A stretch of 64,000 nt of DNA from Arthrobacter sp. M2012083 (lineage in GTDB: Bacteria; Actinomycetota; Actinomycetes; Actinomycetales; Micrococcaceae). The notes under the pieces are model-generated. The model had not been told where the DNA came from. It did no database searches and saw only the letters and a list, made by a program, of their open reading frames with translations. Numbering within the stretch: the stretch's first letter is position 1; each line of letters starts with the position of its first letter. The stretch spans positions 18,354 through 82,353 of the forward strand of contig NZ_AKKK01000016.1 of assembly GCF_000281065.1 (NCBI RefSeq), written 5' to 3'. Shown here in pieces: positions 58,689 to 64,000 of the stretch. Position numbers and translations under genes: made by a program.

Positions 58689-59740
58689 GTGCACAACCGA
58701 CAAAGGCAAAAGCAAGTGCCGCCGTGGAGCCCATGACCCTCGCCTTCGACGTCACCGTGACGGCCGTGCAGGAGCTCAGCCCCAACTTCCGTCGCATCAC
58801 CTTCGGCGGCTACTCGCTGCGTGACTTCGGCGTTGCCGGGGACACCCTGGACCTGCGCGTGAAGCTGATGATCCCGTCCTTCGACGCTTCCGGACAGCAG
58901 ATCCCGCTCCCTCCTTTCAAGATGGAGGAAGCAGGCTGGTACCAGGAATGGTTGGCCATGGACCCGTCGGTCCGCGGTGACATGCGCACATACACCGTCC
59001 GCTCCGAGCGCCTCGACGCCGTGTACCCCGAGATCGACATCGACTTCGTCATGCACTTCGACGACGCCGGCCACGGTGGGCCCGCTGCCAACTGGGCTGT
59101 TGCAGCGAAACCAGGGGACGCCATCACCATCATTGGCCCCAACAACCGCGCAGCCCAGTGCACCACTGCCGGCGCTTACGGCGGCATCGAATGGCGTCCG
59201 GGCCTGGCGCAGCGCGTACTCCTGGCCGGCGACGAAACCGCCGTCCCTGCCATCAGCGCCATCTTGGAGAGCCTGCCCGCCGACATGACCGGGCACGCGT
59301 TCCTCGAGGTACCCGAAGCCGGCGACTTCCAAGACATCTCCACCGAAGCCAATATCGAAATCACCTGGCTCGCACGTGGCGCAGCCATCGGACGCTCACG
59401 TCCCCACGGCGAACTCCTCAAGGAAGCCGTCGCCAAGGCCGTTCCCGTGCCGGGCTGGGTAGGCATCAAGGGTGCCGGGACCGCCGCTGGACCCGAGCCC
59501 GAGGACGTCAACGTGGACCAGGACATCCTCTGGGAAACCCCGCAGCGCATGGACACCGCCGCCATCGAAGCCACCAAAAACCCCACCCTTCCCGCAGGCG
59601 CCCTGCCGTTCTATGCATGGATTGCCGGTGAAGCGTTCGTGATCAAGGAAATGCGCCGGTACCTGGTGCGGGACGTTGGCATCGACCGCAAGCAGGTTGC
59701 CTTCATGGGTTACTGGCGACGAGGCAAGGCCGAGGGCTAA
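58685..59740 (+). CDS. Siderophore-interacting protein (ferric-siderophore reductase)
   Basis: 351-aa FAD protein of the SIP family that reduces imported ferric siderophores with NAD(P)H to release iron in the cytoplasm. RTYTVR is the flavin-binding motif; VLLAGDETAVPAISAILESLP the nicotinamide domain; the C-terminal FYAWIAGEAFVIKEMRRYLV and GYWRRGKAE are diagnostic. About 70 extra residues lie around 255-300. ATGA overlap puts it last in the iron operon. Confidence 0.92.
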   Translation: MSAQPTKAKASAAVEPMTLAFDVTVTAVQELSPNFRRITFGGYSLRDFGVAGDTLDLRVKLMIPSFDASGQQIPLPPFKMEEAGWYQEWLAMDPSVRGDMRTYTVRSERLDAVYPEIDIDFVMHFDDAGHGGPAANWAVAAKPGDAITIIGPNNRAAQCTTAGAYGGIEWRPGLAQRVLLAGDETAVPAISAILESLPADMTGHAFLEVPEAGDFQDISTEANIEITWLARGAAIGRSRPHGELLKEAVAKAVPVPGWVGIKGAGTAAGPEPEDVNVDQDILWETPQRMDTAAIEATKNPTLPAGALPFYAWIAGEAFVIKEMRRYLVRDVGIDRKQVAFMGYWRRGKAEG

Positions 59741-59791
59741 GCCCTTACGCTAGTCCACGGCAGCGGCTCGTGTTCGCCCACCTTCCGACGC

Positions 59792-59866
59792 TCTCTCACT
59801 TCCCTCGGGTTTGGGGCGGGCGCTCTCTCACTTCCCTCGGGTTTGGGGCGGGCGCTCTCTCACTTC
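59792..59866 (+). repeat. 32-bp phased repeat, locus 3
   Basis: TCTCTCA occurs at 59792, 59824 and 59856, each 32 bp apart. Units read GCTCTCTCACTTCCCTCGGG followed by TTTGGGGCGGGC; the first two units are nearly identical. It fills the gap between the siderophore operon and the first SGNH hydrolase. Confidence 0.8.
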
Positions 59867-59927
59867 CCGTTGGCTTGTTCACTTCGGGTTGGCTCCGGTG
59901 TAACCGGGAGCGGGTAGGGTCGGCCGG

Positions 59928-60764
59928 GTGCGGGAGGAATTCGGGGACGGAAAAAAGGTTCGACGGCGGTATGTCGCCATCGGAGATTCCTTTACCGAAG
60001 GGGTGGGGGACCCGAGTAAGGTCCTGCCCAACGGGGTCCGCGGATGGGCCGACCGGGTTGCTGAGAGGTTGGCCAAGGCCCAGCCCGGATGGGAGTACGC
60101 CAACCTGGCCGTGCGCAGCAAACGACTCCGGCACATCATCGATGAACAACTTGAGCCCGCCCTCGCCATGGAGCCAACGCTCGTCACGCTCTACGCGGGC
60201 GGCAACGACATCCTCGACTTTGGTACCGATATGGATGCTCTCCTCAATGACTACGAGTTGCTTGTCGCGCGCCTCAGCGGAACCGGGGCCACGCTGGTCC
60301 TGTTTACCGGGTTCGACGTAAAGGTTTCTGCCGTCCTGGAACCTTTCAAGAAACGGAACACGCTCTACAACCAAAGAGTCCGCGACATCGCCGCCAAGTA
60401 TGACGCAGTCCTGGTGGACTATTGGTGCTTCGACGCGTACAAGGACTCGCGGATGTGGGCCCCGGACCGGCTCCACATGTCCAAGGCCGGCCACAAATAT
60501 TTGGCTGCCCAAGTGCTGGATCACCTCAACGTCCCGCACAAGATCTCTCCGAAAGAGTGGGACCCGCCTACCCGCATGTCCATGCGCGAATGGGAGCGCC
60601 GGCAACGCCGCTGGGTCAACGACTGGGTGGTCCCGCTATTCGGACGCAAACTACGCGGCGTTACCCTGGGGGACTCCATCAGCCCGCGTTGGCCGGAGCC
60701 CGTGAGAGTTCCACGCAAGGGCGGCCTGAAAAAGCTCATGGAGGACCGGGAGGCAGCGCAGTGA
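59928..60764 (+). CDS. SGNH/GDSL hydrolase 1
   Basis: 278-aa esterase-type hydrolase. AIGDSFTEGVGD is block I with the catalytic Ser; YANLAVRSKRLRHI block II; TLYAGGNDILDF block III with the Asn; DRLHMSKAGHKYLAAQVL block V with the Asp and His. No signal peptide, so cytoplasmic. GTG 59928 has TAGGGT 7 nt upstream (leaderless pattern). Clearly paralogous to the gene at 61723. Substrate unknown. Confidence 0.88.
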   Translation: MREEFGDGKKVRRRYVAIGDSFTEGVGDPSKVLPNGVRGWADRVAERLAKAQPGWEYANLAVRSKRLRHIIDEQLEPALAMEPTLVTLYAGGNDILDFGTDMDALLNDYELLVARLSGTGATLVLFTGFDVKVSAVLEPFKKRNTLYNQRVRDIAAKYDAVLVDYWCFDAYKDSRMWAPDRLHMSKAGHKYLAAQVLDHLNVPHKISPKEWDPPTRMSMREWERRQRRWVNDWVVPLFGRKLRGVTLGDSISPRWPEPVRVPRKGGLKKLMEDREAAQ

Positions 60765-60833
60765 AGGGACCAGCCCCCGTGCGAGATCAGGACCGGTTTG
60801 TGGCCCATGACGAAACCGTGCGGTACGCCAACC

Positions 60834-61121
60834 TCAGTTGTCGAGCAGGTTTTCGTAGCCTTCAGCCACGCTGGTGGCAGTGAATTCGATGATCTCGAAC
60901 TCGGCTACTCCATTGCTGTAGAACGGGTCCTTTGCCAGGGAAGCATCCAGCGTCGCCCGGTCCACTTTGGAGAGCAGAACACCGCCGGTGGCCGGGACGC
61001 GGCGTCCGGACGCAAGGAAGGTCCCGGCGTCGAAGGCGTCCTTAAGCCAGGCCATATGGCCCGGGCGGTGGAAATCGACAATTTCGTCGGGAACTTTGTA
61101 GGTCAATGAGACGACAAACAT
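60834..61121 (-). CDS. YciI-like protein
   Basis: 95-aa protein: MFVVSLTYKVPDEIVDFHRPGHMAWLKDAFDAGTFLASGRR and DPFYSNGVAEFEIIEF are characteristic of the YCII fold, with the conserved His and Asp. Some members are dehydrochlorinase-like or sugar-metabolism accessory proteins; its role here is unknown. Confidence 0.85.
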   Translation of the reverse strand: MFVVSLTYKVPDEIVDFHRPGHMAWLKDAFDAGTFLASGRRVPATGGVLLSKVDRATLDASLAKDPFYSNGVAEFEIIEFTATSVAEGYENLLDN

Positions 61122-61189
61122 GCCGCCAGCCTATCGCCTGGGGCCGGGCCGGGAGCCAAGGATGTAGGGAATTCTCATAAGATGGAGGC

Positions 61190-61669
61190 ATGACTCAACC
61201 CCGCTGGCTGAATGCCGACGAACGCCGTGCTTGGCTGGCCCTGCTGAGCATCAACACTTTGCTCCCCTCGGCGTTGGACACCCAGCTTCAGTCGGCCGGC
61301 AAACTGTCCCTGTTCGACTACAACGTGCTTGCAATGCTCTCCGAAACCGAAGGTCGGTACCTTCCCATGAGTGAGCTCGCCGCACGGACAAGTGCCTCGT
61401 TGTCGCGCCTTTCCCATGTGGTTACCAAGCTGCAAAAACGCGGCTGGGTAGAACGGCAAGCGCACCCCGGCGACGCTCGAGTCACTGTGGCGCACCTGAC
61501 CGACGCCGGCATGTCCACCATCGTGTCCCTCGCCCCGGGACACGTCGAATCCGTGCGGACGCTGATGCTCGATTCCCTCAGCCCCGACGACGTCGCGGAT
61601 CTTGCCCGCATCGGAGAGAAAATCGTTGCCCGATTGGACAACAATCACTGGATCCTGCGCGATTCCTAG
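61190..61669 (+). CDS. MarR-family regulator
   Basis: 159-aa winged-helix regulator: LFDYNVLAMLSETEGRYLPMSELAARTSASLSRLSHVVTKLQKRGWVERQ is the DNA-binding core, with GDARVTVAHLTDAG as the wing. TAAGAT lies 6 nt before the ATG, although GGAGG is also present. Divergent from the yciI gene and followed by the second SGNH hydrolase, either of which it might regulate. Confidence 0.88.
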   Translation: MTQPRWLNADERRAWLALLSINTLLPSALDTQLQSAGKLSLFDYNVLAMLSETEGRYLPMSELAARTSASLSRLSHVVTKLQKRGWVERQAHPGDARVTVAHLTDAGMSTIVSLAPGHVESVRTLMLDSLSPDDVADLARIGEKIVARLDNNHWILRDS

Positions 61670-61722
61670 CTCGCCCACTGCGAGCTTTGTGGCCTCGAGC
61701 GTTGAAGTGGCAGACTGACGGC

Positions 61723-62487
61723 ATGGATTTTTCTGCCCGTTATGTTGCCCTGGGGGACTCGTTCACTGAGGGTGTTGGAGACGACGATCCGGCCCGCCCC
61801 AACGGCGTACGCGGTTGGGCCGACGTCGTTGCCGGGCAGCTCGCCCACAGCAACCCGGACTTCGGCTACGCCAACTTGGCCATCCGCGGCCGGAAGCTCC
61901 GGCAAATCATGGCGGAGCAGGTTGATGCCGCAGTCGCGATGAAACCAACGTTGGTGACGCTGTACGCGGGGGCGAACGACATCCTGCGGCCCAAGATCGA
62001 TATTGACTCGCTTTTGGAGGAGTACGACGCCGGCATCGCCAAGTTGAGCGCGTCGGGAGCCACCGTGGTCCTCTTCACCGGCTTTGATGCGAAGGGCTCA
62101 AAGGTTTTCAGCGCCATGCGCGGCCGCACGGCGATCTACAACGAACTGGTGCGCGAAATCGCCGAAAACCACGGCGCCCTCCTGGTGGACTACTGGCGGT
62201 TCGACGAGTACGACGACTGGCGCCTTTGGGGTGAGGACCGCATGCACATGTCCACCGCCGGCCACGTGAACATGGCAAAGCGCGTCCTGGATGTCCTCGA
62301 GCACGAGCACGTCATCGAGGTTCCCGAACTGGCGCCGGTCCGACTGATGAACCGTGTTGAGGCATTGAAAGCCAACGCACGATGGTTCCGGGAATCCGCG
62401 GCGCCGTGGGTTGCCCGCCGCGTACGGGGAGTGTCTTCCGGCGACGGTTTGAGCCCGAAGTACCCGGAACTGATCCGGCCACTGTAG
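61723..62487 (+). CDS. SGNH/GDSL hydrolase 2
   Basis: 254-aa paralogue of the gene at 59928. ALGDSFTEGVGDDDPARPNGVRGWADVV, YANLAIRGRKLRQIMAEQ, TLYAGANDIL and DRMHMSTAGHVNMAKRVL give the same four blocks and catalytic residues. The C-terminus (RRVRGVSSGDGLSPKYPELI) also matches its twin. ATG 61723; only a weak box (CAGACT) lies 6 nt upstream. Substrate unknown. Confidence 0.88.
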   Translation: MDFSARYVALGDSFTEGVGDDDPARPNGVRGWADVVAGQLAHSNPDFGYANLAIRGRKLRQIMAEQVDAAVAMKPTLVTLYAGANDILRPKIDIDSLLEEYDAGIAKLSASGATVVLFTGFDAKGSKVFSAMRGRTAIYNELVREIAENHGALLVDYWRFDEYDDWRLWGEDRMHMSTAGHVNMAKRVLDVLEHEHVIEVPELAPVRLMNRVEALKANARWFRESAAPWVARRVRGVSSGDGLSPKYPELIRPL

Positions 62488-62561
62488 TCCGGGCTGGCGG
62501 GCGACCCGCCAGGGTTGAGTCGGTGTTACGGCCGTGGTCACTCAGGGCTTATGATGCCGGA

Positions 62562-62888
62562 TTGGTCTTAATTTGGCATGACCCGTAGAATAGTTAGGCG
62601 CTAGGTAGTGCGGATCGTGTGCAATTGCTCCGGTTGGTGGTGACCGTCAGTTTACTGACGTCCCGGTGGCCGGTAGTTAGGGGCTCAAGTTGCGTGCATT
62701 CCTGTATTCGCCCGGTATCCCAGGATCTGTTCCAGTGATTATCACTGCCCGGTCCTGAGGCCAACCTTCTTCGCCGCACTTGGTGCGGAAACTACCGAAA
62801 TGGTCTGGACCCGGATGCGGACGCTGCCTGTCGCACGGCAACGCAGGAACATCTGCACGCCGTTACATTCAATCTTTGGAGGAGAGTC
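62562..62888 (+). promoter_or_regulatory. rpmB operon promoter and long structured leader
   Basis: TTGGTC (62562-62567) and TAGAAT (62586-62591), 18 bp apart, predict a start near 62598 and a leader of about 290 nt. It holds a hairpin CGTCAG-TTTA-CTGACG (62645-62660) and a perfect palindrome CAGTGAT-T-ATCACTG (62733-62747), with further GC-rich stems before GGAGGAGAG at the rpmB start. The palindrome could be a protein-binding site or part of an RNA control element. No other gene lies in 62488-62888. Confidence 0.5.
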
Positions 62889-63125
62889 ATGGCAGCACAC
62901 TGCCAAGTGACCGGAGCCGAGCCGGGCTTTGGACACAGCATTTCGCACTCGCACCGTCGCAACAAGCGTCGGTTCGACCCGAACATTCAGAAGAAGCGCT
63001 ACTGGGTTCCGTCCCTGCGCCGTAACGTCACGCTGACCCTGTCAGCCCGTGGCATCAAGACAATCGACGTACGCGGCATCGACTCAGTCGTCGCCGACAT
63101 CCTGGCACGAGGAGTAAAGCTCTAA
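62889..63125 (+). CDS. rpmB: 50S ribosomal protein L28, form without zinc motifs
   Basis: 78-aa ribosomal protein: [20 protein letters not shown] is the L28 start and [17 protein letters not shown] its core. Only one cysteine is present, so the CxxC pairs of zinc-binding L28 are missing. GGAGGAGAG lies before the ATG. First gene of an rpmB-rpmG-rpsN operon; shares one base with rpmG (TAATG). Confidence 0.95.
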   Translation: MAAHCQVTGAEPGFGHSISHSHRRNKRRFDPNIQKKRYWVPSLRRNVTLTLSARGIKTIDVRGIDSVVADILARGVKL

Positions 63126-63292
63126 TGGCAAAGGACAAGGACGTACGTCCGATCATCAAGCTGAAGTCCACTGCGGGCACCGGTTACACCTACGTAACCC
63201 GCAAGAACCGTCGTAACGATCCTGACCGCCTGGTCTTGAAGAAGTACGACCCCAAGATCCGCCAGCACGTCGAATTCCGAGAGGAGCGCTAA
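63125..63292 (+). CDS. rpmG: 50S ribosomal protein L33, cysteine-free form
   Basis: 55-aa ribosomal protein: [20 protein letters not shown] with [22 protein letters not shown]. None of the four zinc-ribbon cysteines of C+ L33 is present. Its ATG shares a base with the rpmB stop, and rpsN follows after 4 nt. Confidence 0.95.
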   Translation: MAKDKDVRPIIKLKSTAGTGYTYVTRKNRRNDPDRLVLKKYDPKIRQHVEFREER

Positions 63293-63296
63293 ACAC

Positions 63297-63602
63297 ATGG
63301 CAAAGAAGTCAAAGATTGCTCGCAACGAGCAGCGCAAGGTCATTGTTGAGCGTTACGCTGCCAAGCGTCTCGAACTGAAGAAGACCCTGGTTGACCCCAA
63401 CGCGACTGACGAAGCACGCGAAGCTGCACGCCTAGGCCTGCAGAAGCTGCCCCGCAACGCCTCCCCGATCCGTCTGCGTAACCGCGACCAGATCGACGGC
63501 CGTCCCCGCGGCACGCTCCAGAAGTTCGGTATCTCCCGTGTTCGCTTCCGCGACATGGCTCACCGCGGTGAGCTCCCGGGCATCACCAAGTCTTCCTGGT
63601 AA
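63297..63602 (+). CDS. rpsN: 30S ribosomal protein S14, long cysteine-free form
   Basis: 101-aa S14: [20 protein letters not shown] and [42 protein letters not shown]. The long form without the CxxC zinc motifs of the short S14Z type. The preceding GAGGAG lies inside the end of rpmG. Last gene of the operon before a strong terminator. Confidence 0.96.
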   Translation: MAKKSKIARNEQRKVIVERYAAKRLELKKTLVDPNATDEAREAARLGLQKLPRNASPIRLRNRDQIDGRPRGTLQKFGISRVRFRDMAHRGELPGITKSSW

Positions 63603-63614
63603 TCACGAAGCTCT

Positions 63615-63651
63615 AAAGGGCCGGCAACCGTTATGGTCGCCGGCCCTTTTT
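63615..63651 (+). terminator. Intrinsic terminator after rpsN
   Basis: AAAGGGCCGGC (63615-63625) pairs with GCCGGCCCTTT (63639-63649), followed by a run of five T. A textbook rho-independent terminator. Confidence 0.9.
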
Positions 63652-63699
63652 GCGTTAAGCGCGTTTGTCAGTGGGTGCGTGGTTCCAGCAGGCGGCGGT

Positions 63700-63840
63700 C
63701 ATCCTCGGCGCGCTCGGTCGTCCCTCCCTTAGACGCGCGCTGCCGGATAACAGCCGCCTTTCCGAACGCTCTCTCACCAAATCACCGCTTTCGGGAAACT
63801 GTCTCTCAGGTCCCTCGGGTTTGCGCCCGTCGCTCTCTCA
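63700..63840 (+). repeat. 52-bp repeat copy 2 plus 32-bp phased repeats, locus 4
   Basis: 63700-63751 repeats the 52-bp segment at 8849-8900 with three differences. It is followed by TCTCTCA at 63770, 63802 and 63834, again exactly 32 bp apart, with different interiors (CACCAAATCACCGC; GGTCCCTCGGGTTTGCGCCC). Confidence 0.8.
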
Positions 63841-64000
63841 GGTCCCTCGGGTTGGGTTGAGTGTTCGACGGCGGTGGTGTGCGTGGGAGCGGTGCGTTGG
63901 GTTGGTGGCTGGCCTGGTCTTGTGACGGGCTTCACGTGGGCTGGTTTTGGCGGGTTTTGGTTGGTTTGGGGTCTTGGTGGGGTTGTTTGGCTTGTGTTTG
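63841..64000. other. G/T-rich stretch at the window edge, no assignable gene
   Basis: The last ~150 bases are strikingly G+T-rich on the plus strand (GGCGGGTTTTGGTTGGTTTG and similar). On the minus strand one frame stays open from the edge to a stop at 63838 and would encode a Pro/Lys/Thr/Asn-rich tail. It may be the 3' end of a gene beyond the window, but the evidence is weak. Confidence 0.25.

Noticed and set aside
62733..62747. Definite Zur box before rpmB
   Set aside because: The palindrome is perfect, but I cannot match it securely to an actinobacterial Zur consensus, and it lies ~140 nt downstream of the predicted start; kept only as a candidate.

Overview
This is a GC-rich chromosomal window from a high-GC Gram-positive bacterium. 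I infer an actinobacterium of the Arthrobacter/Paenarthrobacter group, because it has a glyA-soxBDAG operon, a creatinase, DUF6318 and DUF3817 proteins, ABC-type iron uptake behind a DtxR-like box, and the actinobacterial cysteine-poor L28/L33/S14 trio. No phage, integrase or insertion sequence is visible. The region reads as ordinary chromosome rich in catabolic modules and small intergenic repeats.

Layout. 1-8742: a minus-strand operon glyA-soxB-soxD-soxA-soxG-sdaA (sdaA cut by the window edge) with a divergent FCD-type GntR regulator. 9326-12886: MHS-type transporter, creatinase and an IclR regulator. Together these modules can take creatine to sarcosine, glycine, serine and pyruvate. 13054-23557: small regulatory and housekeeping units, including ArsR/AHSA1, LysE/Lrp, a second Lrp, gluQRS, TetR/SDR with a triple operator, an HD hydrolase, an ltrA broken by a frameshift, and an unusual GNAT-AAA+ fusion. 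23694-30928: a complete non-phosphorylative L-fucose pathway (alpha-L-fucosidase, mutarotase, fucose dehydrogenase, fuconolactonase, fuconate dehydratase, ketodeoxyfuconate dehydrogenase, diketo acid hydrolase) with a FadR-type GntR regulator. 31115-35980: an L-asparagine operon (gntR-ansA-aspA-ansP) ending in fumarate. 36083-47281: miscellaneous genes, including a GIY-YIG-like protein, a DUF6318 lipoprotein plus a PKD-domain secreted protein, an S4 protein, a sulfite-oxidase-like molybdoenzyme, an aldo/keto reductase, a flavin reductase and a large acyl-CoA dehydrogenase. 47664-53471: a JetABC (MksFEB/Wadjet-type) condensin operon with no jetD next to it. 54565-59740: an iron-siderophore ABC importer with a siderophore-interacting reductase. 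59928-62487: two paralogous SGNH hydrolases around YciI and MarR genes. 62889-63602: rpmB-rpmG-rpsN with a long structured leader.

The most unusual signal is not a gene. Five intergenic loci carry a short motif (TCTCTCA, or its complement) repeated at exactly 32 bp, although the sequence between motifs differs from locus to locus. Two of these loci also share a 52-bp segment that is almost identical. Other recurring signals are two families of intergenic palindromes and a group of about ten genes, mostly regulators, with a -10-like box 6-7 nt before the start codon, which suggests leaderless mRNAs.

Limits: functions are assigned from motifs, lengths and context read by eye. No database search, alignment or folding was run. 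Starts were moved from the longest open frame where a ribosome binding site, overlap or promoter justified it.
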